64,000 bases of DNA from Sphingomonas sp. C3-2 (GTDB taxonomy: Bacteria > Pseudomonadota > Alphaproteobacteria > Sphingomonadales > Sphingomonadaceae), in the NCBI RefSeq assembly GCF_033025475.1, contig NZ_CP130322.1, positions 2,733,001 to 2,797,000 on the forward strand, written 5' to 3'. A program made the translations under genes and the position numbers. The notes under the pieces are model-generated. The model was not told where the DNA came from, did not search any database, and saw only the letters and a list, made by a program, of their open reading frames with translations. Within the stretch, counting starts at the first letter, position 1. The number at the start of each line of letters is the position of its first letter. Below, piece after piece: positions 32,998-41,824 of the stretch.

Positions 32998-33203
32998 CAA
33001 GTTCGGGAGCTGAGAGGGGGATTTCAGCTGCGCCGCCTCTAGGCCGGCTATGTGACAGGCGGATGACTCAATTGCTCGGCGGCCCAAAAAGGGTTCGGGC
33101 CGGGGGCGTTACAATTTGCGACAATAGAATTATGCGCTGCGATAATATTGCGACAATTCGCCGCTATTCGGTGTGTCGTTGGTTTTGCGTAACAGGAATT
33201 CGA

Positions 33204-35987
33204 ATGTCTCCCGTCTCTTCCCGCCTGTCTGTCCTCATGCTCGGCCTGATGCTGGGCGCCGCCCCATCCGCGCTGATGGCGCAGCAGCGCCCCGATACCG
33301 AGCCCAGCGAAGCAACGGGCGGGATGGCCGATGTGATCGACGACGAGATCGTCGTGACCGCCGAGAGCCAGCGCGGCGCGGTGATCGGCAATATCGCGCC
33401 CGAGCAGCAACTGAACGCCGGCGACATCCGCGCTTACGGCGTCAGCTCGATTTCAGAGCTGGTCGATGCGCTGGCACCGCAGACCAATGCGGCGAGCGGA
33501 CCGCCCGTCATGCTGCTCAACGGCAAGCGCATCTCGGGCTTTGCCGAAATTCGCGACATTCCGACCGAGGCGATCGAGCGCGTCGATATTTTGCCCGAGG
33601 ATGTGTCGCTGAGCTATGGCTATTCGCCCAACCAGAAGGTGGTGAACATCGTCCTGCGCGAGCGTTTCCGCGCGCTGACGGGTGCGGTGTACGGTAGCAC
33701 GACCACCGATGGCGGACGCGAGAGCGGTCAGGTGAGCGCCAATTTCCTGCGCATTCGCGGCGACAATCGAATGAGCCTCGACGTCAAGTACGTCCGGGCC
33801 GACGATTTGCTGGAAAGCGAGCGCGACATTGTTTCGACGCCGCCGTCGCGCCCTTATGCGCTGGGGGGCAATATCACCGCCGTCCCGGGCGCGGCATCGG
33901 ATGAGATCGATCCGGCGCTGTCAGCGCTTGCCGGTGGCACGGTGACCGTGGCGGCGGTGCCCGGGAGCGCGGCGGGCGGGCGCCCGAGCCTCAATGATTT
34001 CGTGGTCGGCGCGAACGCTGCCGCGACCAGCGACCTTGGCAAATACCGCACGTTGAGCCCGGCGACCGAGAATCTGACGGTGAATGCCGGCATCGCACGG
34101 ATGCTGCCCGGCGATATTTCAAGCTCGCTCAATATCCTGATCGAGACGAACGACAGCGATTCCCTACAGGGGCTTCCCTCCGCCAGCCTGACCTTGCCCG
34201 GCGGTTCGCCCTTTTCGCCCTTTGCGGGGCCGGTGCAGTTGCACCGCTATTTCGATCAGGCGGGGGCGCTGGGCCAGAGCGTCAATTCGCGCAATGTCGA
34301 GGTGGGGCTGACGCTGAGCGGCGCGATCAAGCCGTGGAACTGGACCTTTACCGGCAAGTACGACAATGCGCTGACGCGCACCGCGACCGACCGGGGCTTC
34401 GATATCGGCGCGCTGCAGGCGGCGCTGCTCGGTGGCGATGCGACGGTGAACCCATATGGCGCGCTGGCGCCGGGATTGCTTTCCAGCCGGTTGACCGACC
34501 GCGCGCGCGCGCAATCTTCGGGCTTTGCGGGCGACCTGCTGGTGAGCGGGCCGCTGTTCGCGCTGCCCGCGGGCCGGGCGACGACTAGCCTCACTGCCAA
34601 CATCGAGACGCGCGATTTCGAAAGCCGGTCCTGGCGCGGCGGCGTGCCGAGCGAAACCGGCTTTTCGCGCGACATTGCGGGGATACAGGGCAATATCGAC
34701 CTGCCGATTGCCAGCCGCCGCGCGGGCGTGCTGAGCGCGATCGGTGATCTGTCGCTCAATGCCAATGGCGCGGTGCAATATCTGTCCGATTTCGGGACGC
34801 TGACGACCTATGGTTATGGCCTGCGCTGGACGCCGATTGAGGCGGTGCGGTTCATCGGCTCGGTTTCCGAAAGCCGGAGCGCGCCGACGGGGGCGCAGAT
34901 CAACAACCCGACGGTGCTGACCCCCAATGTGCCCGTGTTCGATTACCGGACGGGCGAGACGGTGTATGTTTCGCAGGTGACCGGTGGCAATCTGACGCTG
35001 GATGAAAGCAAGAAGCAACTGATCCGGCTGGGGCTGATGGTGAAGCCGTTTTCTAAGCCCGATCTGCGGTTCAGCGCCAATTACACGCGCACGAACACCG
35101 ACAATCCGGTGATGAGCTTTCCCGACCCCACGCCGCAGATCGAGGCGGCGTTTGGCGACCGTTTCCTGCGCGATGCGGATGGCCGGCTGATCCAGATCGA
35201 CGCGCGGCCGATCAATTTCGCCGAGGCGCGCACCGAGCAGCTGCGCTGGGGTGTCGATTTTTCGATGCCGCTCAAATCGCGGATGCAAAAGCAGTTCGAA
35301 GCCTGGCGCGCGGCGGGGAGCAAGCCCGAGGACCGGCCAGAAGGTATGCGCGGTTCCGGCGAGCGCCCGCCGCGCGGTGAGGGTGGTGGCGAGGGGCGGC
35401 CGCCTTCGGGTGAGATGCGCGGTGGCGACGGCCCCCGCGGCTTTGGCGGCCCCGGCGGTGGCGGGCGCGGCCCGCGCGGGTTTGGGCGTGGTGGCGGCGG
35501 CGGACGCCTGCAATTCGCGCTGTACCATAACTGGACGCTTGAGGATTCGATCCTGATCGCGCCGGGGCTGCCCAAGCTCGACCTGCTCGACGGCGATGCG
35601 ATCGGATCGAGCGGCGGCTCTTCGCGCCACAAGATAGAGGCGCAGGCGGGGTATATGAACAACGGCATCGGCGTGCGGATGGAGGGCAATTGGCAGAGCG
35701 CGACGCATGTCGACGGCGCGCTGGGATCAGCAAACAGCCGGTTGCGCTTTTCGGACCTGGCCACCATCGACCTGCGCATTTTCGCCAATCTGGGGCAGAT
35801 GCCCAAGCTGGCGCGCGAGCATCCGTTCCTGCGCGGCGCGCGGGTGATGCTGTCGGTGGAGAATCTGTTCAATGCGCGCCAGAACGTGACCGACGAAACC
35901 GGCGCGACGCCGCTGCGCTATCAGGCGGATTATCTCGATCCGCAGGGGCGACGGATCACGCTGAGCTTCCGCAAGCTGTTGTTCTGA
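33204..35987 (+). CDS. Large TonB-dependent receptor with Gly/Arg-rich insert
   Basis: The 927-residue precursor has signal peptide MSPVSSRLSVLMLGLMLGAAPSALMAQ. The plug has DEIVVTAESQRG and VMLLNGKRISGFAEIRDIPTEAIERVDILPEDVSLSYGYSPNQKVVNIVL, and the barrel ends RRITLSFRKLLF with terminal Phe. Residues about 712-769 form a low-complexity stretch of Gly, Arg and Pro (RGFGGPGGGGRGPRGFGRGG), placed in what should be an extracellular loop or periplasmic turn of the barrel. ATG 33204 has AACAGGAATTCGA upstream. The substrate is unknown. The 255 bp before it carry three GCGAYAAT words near 33118-33163 but no gene. Confidence 0.9.
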   Translation: MSPVSSRLSVLMLGLMLGAAPSALMAQQRPDTEPSEATGGMADVIDDEIVVTAESQRGAVIGNIAPEQQLNAGDIRAYGVSSISELVDALAPQTNAASGPPVMLLNGKRISGFAEIRDIPTEAIERVDILPEDVSLSYGYSPNQKVVNIVLRERFRALTGAVYGSTTTDGGRESGQVSANFLRIRGDNRMSLDVKYVRADDLLESERDIVSTPPSRPYALGGNITAVPGAASDEIDPALSALAGGTVTVAAVPGSAAGGRPSLNDFVVGANAAATSDLGKYRTLSPATENLTVNAGIARMLPGDISSSLNILIETNDSDSLQGLPSASLTLPGGSPFSPFAGPVQLHRYFDQAGALGQSVNSRNVEVGLTLSGAIKPWNWTFTGKYDNALTRTATDRGFDIGALQAALLGGDATVNPYGALAPGLLSSRLTDRARAQSSGFAGDLLVSGPLFALPAGRATTSLTANIETRDFESRSWRGGVPSETGFSRDIAGIQGNIDLPIASRRAGVLSAIGDLSLNANGAVQYLSDFGTLTTYGYGLRWTPIEAVRFIGSVSESRSAPTGAQINNPTVLTPNVPVFDYRTGETVYVSQVTGGNLTLDESKKQLIRLGLMVKPFSKPDLRFSANYTRTNTDNPVMSFPDPTPQIEAAFGDRFLRDADGRLIQIDARPINFAEARTEQLRWGVDFSMPLKSRMQKQFEAWRAAGSKPEDRPEGMRGSGERPPRGEGGGEGRPPSGEMRGGDGPRGFGGPGGGGRGPRGFGRGGGGGRLQFALYHNWTLEDSILIAPGLPKLDLLDGDAIGSSGGSSRHKIEAQAGYMNNGIGVRMEGNWQSATHVDGALGSANSRLRFSDLATIDLRIFANLGQMPKLAREHPFLRGARVMLSVENLFNARQNVTDETGATPLRYQADYLDPQGRRITLSFRKLLF

Positions 35988-35995
35988 TTTCGGGA

Positions 35996-36024
35996 CCCGG
36001 CGCATCCGATGCGCCGGGCCTTTT
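35996..36024 (+). terminator. Rho-independent terminator of the large TonB receptor gene
   Basis: CCCGGCGCAT pairs with ATGCGCCGGG around CCG and is followed by CCTTTT, nine bases after the receptor stop. Confidence 0.85.
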
Positions 36025-36029
36025 CCATT

Positions 36030-36905
36030 CTATTGCAAATAGCGCGCGCGCAGCGCGGCGCGATCGACCGGGGTGAGCCCCAGTTCCTGCGCGAAATAGC
36101 CGTCGAGCCCGCCGGGGCGGTCCTCGATCGCGGCGAAGCTGGCTTCGATAAAGCTGCGGTCGACGCTGACCAGCGCCTTGACCGCTTCGGGCGGGAGCGT
36201 GCGGAAAAACACGGTCTGCGCGCTGTCTTCGCCGCCCGCCGATGGTTTGTAATAGCGGTTGGAGAGCAGATAATCCTCGATCACCGTTTCGCGTGGCACG
36301 CCGAGCGCGGTGAGCAGGAGCGCGGCCGCGACGCCGGTGCGATCCTTGCCCGCCGAACAGTTGAAGGCGAGGGGCGCCCCGCCGTCGAGGAGCGAACGGA
36401 ACATCCGCTTATATTGATCGGCAAAGACAAAGGGGGTGTCGCGGTAGAAATGCGCCATCGCCGCGCGCGCCTTTTCCCCATCGATATCGGGCGCCATGAA
36501 CGCCTTGAGCACGGGCGTCATGTCCATCGCATAATCATTGGTGAGGACGGTCGGCGCGCTCGATGCGGGCCAGTTTATCGGCTGCTTCGCGCGTTCGTCG
36601 TTCGAGCGGAAATCGACCACGGTGCGCAGGCCAAGGCGGCCGAGATAGGCGAAATCGGCGGGGGTGAGATCGGCCATAGCGCCCGAGCGGAAAAGCATGT
36701 TCCAGCGCACCGTCTTGCCGTCTGCGGTGCGATAGCCGCCGAGATCGCGGAAGTTCTGCCCGCCCTGAAGCGGCAACAGGCGCGGATGCGCGTCGGTTGC
36801 CTGATCGGCGGTGACAGGCTTTTCCGCGAGCGCCGTCGCGGGCGGCAAGAGCGTCAGCGCGGCGAGCACCGCGCCGGTGCGGCGCAGGGCTGAAAATCTG
36901 GTCAT
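36030..36905 (-). CDS. Exported tyrosine-type protein phosphatase
   Basis: The 291-residue precursor has a signal peptide (RTGAVLAALTLLPPATALA). The phosphatase loop NCSAGKDRTG near residue 182 is the C-x5-R motif of dual-specificity/tyrosine phosphatases (the Y_phosphatase3 group), and NFRDLGGYRTADGKTVRW is that group's N-terminal signature. It acts in the periplasm on phosphotyrosine, phosphoinositide or another phosphate ester. ATG 36905 has GGGAGAGG upstream. It follows the cellulose operon on the same strand after 119 bp that contain a strong GC hairpin, so it is probably a separate unit. Confidence 0.88.
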   Translation of the reverse strand: MTRFSALRRTGAVLAALTLLPPATALAEKPVTADQATDAHPRLLPLQGGQNFRDLGGYRTADGKTVRWNMLFRSGAMADLTPADFAYLGRLGLRTVVDFRSNDERAKQPINWPASSAPTVLTNDYAMDMTPVLKAFMAPDIDGEKARAAMAHFYRDTPFVFADQYKRMFRSLLDGGAPLAFNCSAGKDRTGVAAALLLTALGVPRETVIEDYLLSNRYYKPSAGGEDSAQTVFFRTLPPEAVKALVSVDRSFIEASFAAIEDRPGGLDGYFAQELGLTPVDRAALRARYLQ

Positions 36906-37024
36906 GAAAATCCTCTCCCTCAACCGGCGCGGCGATGCCCTGTTATCGGGCGATGCGGTTGCGCGCCGCGGACCAAGGTGCGGGATGGCGGGGGGCGCGT
37001 CAATTGCCGCGCCCCCGCCAGGCC

Positions 37025-38023
37025 TCAGAGTTCGGCCAGCGCCTTCAGCACCGTCGAATAATAGTCCATGGCGCCGTTCTGCGGGCAGGCAACCGCGCCA
37101 TCGGCGAGCACGCGCTGGACGACGGCGCAGCCGCCCTCGGAAATGGCATAGGGCGCGGTCTCGCCGGTCTGCACATCGACCCAGGCGGGGATGGGCGCCT
37201 TGCGATCGGCATAGCCGCGCCAGAAGCGCGTGATGGTGTCTGCACCCTGTTGTCGCCGGCCCAGCGAGAGATAGAGCGGGATGCGGATCGCATCAAAGCC
37301 GAAACGGGCCGGGCGTTCGCGCGCGGGGGTTACGCGGCCCTCCGCATCGATATCGCTCCAGTCGGTGGGGAGCGCGAGCGGACCGGCGCGGCCGTCGATC
37401 AGCAGTTGCTCGCCATCCGTAATGAGCTTGCCCCATTGATCGGCACCGTCCGCCTTGCGGAACGCATCGAGCGCGGGCCAGACATAATAGGACAGGTTGA
37501 TCGTCACCCGATCGGCATGTTCGAACCCGACAAGGCCGGGGAGGAGGATCTGGCGCTTGCCCTGTTCGTGGACAAGGTGGCGGCGGATGTCCCGACGGAT
37601 CTCGGCGGCGCGGCGCGTATAGGCGGGCTGCCGCCAGCGCGCGCCCGCGCGCATCAGCGCCCAGGCGATGAGGATATCGCCATCGGTTGCGTTGTTGGGA
37701 TCGGTCACGCCCTTGCCGGGTTCGTAGCGCCACGAAAACAGCGCCTCATGCGGGCGGGCGAGATTGGCCTCAGTCCATTTGAGCAGACGATCAAAGCTCT
37801 GCCGATCGCCTACCGCCTCGGCAAGCAGCAGGCCATAACCCTGGCCCTCGCTATGGCTGATCGCGCTGTTGCCGCTATCCACCACCCGGCCTTCGGGCAG
37901 GATGAAGCGGGCCTTGAAATCATTCCACACGCTCACGCCCCGCGGCTTGCCCTGCGAGGCGCGCGCGCAGCCCGCCATGAACGCGACGCCCGCGAGCAGA
38001 AACGTCCGGCGTTCAAAGACCAT
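37025..38023 (-). CDS. bcsZ: Periplasmic endo-1,4-beta-glucanase of cellulose synthesis (GH8)
   Basis: BcsZ trims nascent cellulose in the periplasm and is needed for normal export. The 332-residue precursor has an N-terminal RR-containing lipoprotein-like signal (MVFERRTFLLAGVAFMAGCA). The GH8 signatures are ISHSEGQGYGLLLAE with the catalytic acid Glu near 58 and NNATDGDILIAWALMRAG with Asp near 115, plus DRVTINLSYYVWPALDAF. It is the last gene of the bcs operon; its start overlaps the bcsD end by 11 bp. The Cys after GAC-like FMAGCA suggests membrane anchoring. Confidence 0.94.
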   Translation of the reverse strand: MVFERRTFLLAGVAFMAGCARASQGKPRGVSVWNDFKARFILPEGRVVDSGNSAISHSEGQGYGLLLAEAVGDRQSFDRLLKWTEANLARPHEALFSWRYEPGKGVTDPNNATDGDILIAWALMRAGARWRQPAYTRRAAEIRRDIRRHLVHEQGKRQILLPGLVGFEHADRVTINLSYYVWPALDAFRKADGADQWGKLITDGEQLLIDGRAGPLALPTDWSDIDAEGRVTPARERPARFGFDAIRIPLYLSLGRRQQGADTITRFWRGYADRKAPIPAWVDVQTGETAPYAISEGGCAVVQRVLADGAVACPQNGAMDYYSTVLKALAEL

Positions 38024-38489
38024 GGCGCAGTTCGATCACCTCGGGCGAGGCGCGGAGCAGGCGGGTCTTCAGCGTATCGGCGCTGCCCATCGCGCGGAAC
38101 CAGCGATCATAGGCGCCTTCAAGAATGGCGGGCGCGACCTTCATCCACAGGCCGGCATCGTCGCCGTCGAGCGAGCCGGGCAGGCCGCGATGAAAGATAT
38201 CCACGCCCTCATCATCGAGTTCGAGCGTGGCGGTGCCCCAGCCAAGCGCTTCCCACAGCCCGTTCACCTGATCGACGAACAAGTCGACATCGTCGACCTC
38301 GGCCATCGGCAGCAGCGCGGCGATCCGCCCGCCGATCGCGTTGAAGAAGCCGCGCGACTGATCTTCGGAGGCGTTTTCATCAATCTCTCCGATAATCGCC
38401 GCGAGCAGCGCCGGATAGGAGCGCAGCAGCGGGTAATCTGAAAGGATCGCGATCTCTTTCATGTCGGATTTAATACGTTCAACGAACAT
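38013..38489 (-). CDS. bcsD: Cellulose synthase subunit D
   Basis: The 158-residue protein fits BcsD, the small periplasmic octamer that guides cellulose chains to the exit pore in Komagataeibacter. Length is as in the family, and the pattern FFNAIGGRIAALLPMAEVDDVDLFVDQVNGLWEALGWGTATLELDDEG matches BcsD. No signal peptide is apparent. The ATG at 38489 overlaps the bcsC stop (TGATG), and the 3' end overlaps bcsZ. Presence of bcsD suggests ordered, crystalline cellulose ribbons. Confidence 0.87.
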   Translation of the reverse strand: MFVERIKSDMKEIAILSDYPLLRSYPALLAAIIGEIDENASEDQSRGFFNAIGGRIAALLPMAEVDDVDLFVDQVNGLWEALGWGTATLELDDEGVDIFHRGLPGSLDGDDAGLWMKVAPAILEGAYDRWFRAMGSADTLKTRLLRASPEVIELRHGL

Positions 38490-41400
38490 CAATCGTTCCC
38501 TCCGAGCTGCTGGCGGATGCCCAGCAGGCTCTTGAATTCGTTATAATCGCCGAAGGTGTTGAGATTCAGTTCACCGCCGATCCGGGTGCGTTCGGTGACG
38601 CGGTAATAGGCGGAGGCGCCCGCCGCCATGCCGAAGCCGGTCTTGCTGGCGCTGTCGTAGCGCGCGCGCACATCGCTGTTCACGCTTTTGAGATAATCGA
38701 GCAGGTCCTGGGCATCGGAGTCCATGGGGAAGAGCGCGGCCGCGCTCTGATCATAGCTCTGATAGCCCGGGGTCAGGCTGGCCGCGATATCGAGCCGGTC
38801 GTCCCGCCGCGCATAGCGCAGCGGGAAGCTGACCGAGAGGAAGCTTTGCGGGCTGAAATAGCCGCCATGCCCCAGCGAGAAGAAGTTCTGGTTGTTGGCA
38901 TAATCCTGATAATTCACGTTGACGCCGAACGAAAGGCTCTGGCGCATATCGCGGTAGAGATTGAGATAGCCGCCGATATTGACCTGATAGCTTTCATTGT
39001 CGCGGACATGGGTTCCGTCATAGCGATAATAGGACCCATCGGCGTAAACGCCGCTGCCGTCCTTGTCATAGGACAAGGAAATGCCGCCGCCGCTCTTCAT
39101 CACTGCGCCCCAGAACACGCCCGGCGTCTGGGTGACGGCAGCGGTTAGCGGATCGCGCGTGCCGGCATAGGAAACCACGCTGTCGGTGACCGGGCGGCGT
39201 TCGGCCCAGATCCGCGCGGTGGCGTAGCGCGAGAGACGCGGGGTGACGGTGATCCCCGCCGAAATATCGGTCTTCTCGAACCCGAGCGGGGTCGTGCCGA
39301 CATCGGCCTGGACGAGCTTGCTGTCATAGCCGACCGAGACCGCGACGCCCGAGGCGTGCTGGGTATCGGCCTGGGCGAGCTCGGAGGGCTGCTGGAGCAC
39401 GATGCCCGCCGCCTCGGCGAGCCCATTGGTGCCGAACCGCGCCAGCCCCGACCCCGTCGGACGACCGGCGTCGAGCACGACGGCCTTGGCGCGCGCAGAG
39501 ACGCGGCCCCCGGCGAAATCGGTCGAAACCTGCGCCTCCCCCCCCAGTTCGCGCAACTGGCTGAGCCCGGTTTCGCCCGAACGATCGCGGTAATGGGTGG
39601 TGACATCGACGCGCGTGCCGGTGTCTGCGGCGAGCGACTGGACGTCGCGCTCGATCGACTGGAGCACGGGATCGGTGATCGCCTGCCGCGCCGTGGGCGC
39701 GAAGCCCGAAGGGGGCTGTGGATAACTTTCCATCGCCATCGTCATCGGCTGCGCGGGGATTGCCACCGTGCCGGGCATGGTGGTTCCCGGAAGGACCGGG
39801 AAGGGCGCTGCGGGCTGGCGCTGGCCGAGCGCGAAGGGATTGACGGGCTGCGCCGGGACAAAGGGGTTGGGCGTTGCGCCCCCCGCCATCGAGGCAAAGG
39901 GATTGGTGCCGGTAAAGCCGCCGCGCGCGGGGCCGCCCGTTTGCCCGACATAAAGCGCGCGGGCGCGTTTCATGTAGCGGAGTGCTGCGCGTTCATCGCC
40001 GCGCGCCTGTTCCATCCGGGCGGCGGCCATATAGACGCTGTAGTCGGTGGGGTGCGCGGAAAGGAGGCGTTCGGCGGCCTGCCGCGCGCGGACATGATCG
40101 CCCGCGGCGCTGGCGGCGTCGATGAAGCCGATCATCGCGTCCTTGTCCGCCGGGGACTGGTTGAGCACCATCTGCCAGGTCTGCGCGGCCTGTGGATAAA
40201 GTCCGCCCGCCTGATAGAGCCGGCCGAGCGCGGACAATATCTCGATATTGCCCGGCGCGGCGTTCCACTGCGCCTGAAGCACGTCGAAGGCCTGCGCATA
40301 ATTGCCGCCAAGGCGCAGGCGATCGGCCTGGGTGACGGCAAGAATGGCATTGAGCCGCGCGACGCTGCGCTGCGCCTCGGCCCCGTCGCCCGCGCGTTCG
40401 GCCGCGCGCTGGACGGCGGCGGCGGCAAAGGCATCCTGCCCGCTTTTGGCGAGGACGCGGACCAGCGGTTCATAGGCCTCGGGATCGCCGCCGCCTTCGG
40501 ACAGCGCCTGTTGCGCGATGAACGAAGCGCTGGCGCTATCGCCGAGATCGAACAGCGCATCGGCGAGCGCGCCGCGATTGGCGAGGGTGAGGCCGGGGGT
40601 GTCGGCCAACTGGCGGAGCGCGGCCATCGCCTGCCCGCCCTGGCCCTGCGCGGTGAGCGCGCGGGCGCGGGCGATCGCGGCATCGGCCTTGATGCCGAGC
40701 GCAAGGCTGCGCATTTCCCCGGTCCGTGCGGATGCGGGAATCCGGTCGAGCAGCGCCTCGGCATCGGTGGGCCGGTTGGTCTGGCTCAGCAGCAATGCGG
40801 CGGCATAGAGCGCATCGGGTTCGGACGAACTGCGCAGCGCGCCCATGATCGCATCGGCATCGGCGCGGCGCCCCTGTTTTTCAAGGAAGCGCGCAAATTC
40901 GTAGCGGATCCACGGATCCTTTGGATCGGCGAGCATGCCGCGCTGGAACAGCTGTTCGGCGGCGGCACCATTGCCGACCGAGGCCGCCTCAAGCGCCTGC
41001 GCGCGGATGGCCCGGGCGCGGACCGAACCCTGCGCCGTGCCAGCACCGCTGCCCGCAGCCTGCGTGTAGAGCCGGGCGGCGTCGGCATAGCGGCCCTGCC
41101 GTTCGTAAATCCCGCCGAGCAGATCAAAGGCGGGCGCCTTGTCGGCGAAATCGGAGGCGACGAGCGTTTCGGCGATTTCCTGCGCCTCGGTCAGACGCCC
41201 CGCATCGGCGGCGCTTTCCGCCTCGGCCATGCCCGCGAAGAAGCGCGCCGATGCCAGCGCCTCGGCCCATTTGGCGGCGGAGCCGGTGCGCGATGCACGC
41301 TGGAGCAGATCGTGCGCCTCGATGAAATTCTGGCTGCGCAGCCGGACGATGCCGAGCCCGCCCAGCGCATCGGCATCATTGGGGTTGCGGGCCAGCGCGG

Positions 41401-41824
41401 CCTGGAAATGCTGGCCGGCGGCCTTGAGATTGCCCGCATCGAGCGCGCGGAACCCGGCGGCGCGCGCATCGCCACCGCGATCGGGCCGCGCGGGCGTGGG
41501 GCGGCTGGCCTGCGTGGCGGGCCGGGGGGCAGTGGGTGTCGGCTGGGCAGTGGAAGCGGGGGCGTTGGGCTTTGCTGCCGGGGTTGGCGCGGGCGCAGGC
41601 GCGCGGCTGGGGGCGGCGAGCGCTCGCCTGGCCACGGCATTGGCGGGATCGATCGCGAGCACGCGGCGATAGGCCTGGCTGGCGAGATCGGGGCGCCCCT
41701 TGCCCTGCCAGTAACGTGCCTGTTCGAGCAGCGCGTTGACGGCGGGGGTTTGCGCCTGAACGATTGCGGGCAGGGCGGTGGTGCCGAGCAGCACCAGCGC
41801 CGCCAGCGTGAGGGATTTACGCAT
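38489..41824 (-). CDS. bcsC: Cellulose synthase outer-membrane export protein
   Basis: BcsC is the outer-membrane channel of cellulose secretion. The 1111-residue precursor has signal peptide MRKSLTLAALVLLGTTALPAIVQAQ. A long TPR region follows (about 25-640, with typical AxxxLGxxxxxxGxxxEA repeats). A Pro/Gly-rich linker (about 640-720) leads into the C-terminal BcsC barrel (about 770-1111; DVTTHYRDRSGETGLSQLRE, LRYARRDDRLDIAASLTPGYQSYDQ). ATG 41824 lies inside the bcsAB 3' end (eight-base overlap). Confidence 0.94.
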   Translation of the reverse strand: MRKSLTLAALVLLGTTALPAIVQAQTPAVNALLEQARYWQGKGRPDLASQAYRRVLAIDPANAVARRALAAPSRAPAPAPTPAAKPNAPASTAQPTPTAPRPATQASRPTPARPDRGGDARAAGFRALDAGNLKAAGQHFQAALARNPNDADALGGLGIVRLRSQNFIEAHDLLQRASRTGSAAKWAEALASARFFAGMAEAESAADAGRLTEAQEIAETLVASDFADKAPAFDLLGGIYERQGRYADAARLYTQAAGSGAGTAQGSVRARAIRAQALEAASVGNGAAAEQLFQRGMLADPKDPWIRYEFARFLEKQGRRADADAIMGALRSSSEPDALYAAALLLSQTNRPTDAEALLDRIPASARTGEMRSLALGIKADAAIARARALTAQGQGGQAMAALRQLADTPGLTLANRGALADALFDLGDSASASFIAQQALSEGGGDPEAYEPLVRVLAKSGQDAFAAAAVQRAAERAGDGAEAQRSVARLNAILAVTQADRLRLGGNYAQAFDVLQAQWNAAPGNIEILSALGRLYQAGGLYPQAAQTWQMVLNQSPADKDAMIGFIDAASAAGDHVRARQAAERLLSAHPTDYSVYMAAARMEQARGDERAALRYMKRARALYVGQTGGPARGGFTGTNPFASMAGGATPNPFVPAQPVNPFALGQRQPAAPFPVLPGTTMPGTVAIPAQPMTMAMESYPQPPSGFAPTARQAITDPVLQSIERDVQSLAADTGTRVDVTTHYRDRSGETGLSQLRELGGEAQVSTDFAGGRVSARAKAVVLDAGRPTGSGLARFGTNGLAEAAGIVLQQPSELAQADTQHASGVAVSVGYDSKLVQADVGTTPLGFEKTDISAGITVTPRLSRYATARIWAERRPVTDSVVSYAGTRDPLTAAVTQTPGVFWGAVMKSGGGISLSYDKDGSGVYADGSYYRYDGTHVRDNESYQVNIGGYLNLYRDMRQSLSFGVNVNYQDYANNQNFFSLGHGGYFSPQSFLSVSFPLRYARRDDRLDIAASLTPGYQSYDQSAAALFPMDSDAQDLLDYLKSVNSDVRARYDSASKTGFGMAAGASAYYRVTERTRIGGELNLNTFGDYNEFKSLLGIRQQLGGND

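Noticed and set aside
35340-35512. Frameshift in the large TonB receptor
   Set aside because: The Gly/Arg-rich stretch is in frame and the barrel resumes normally to the terminal Phe.
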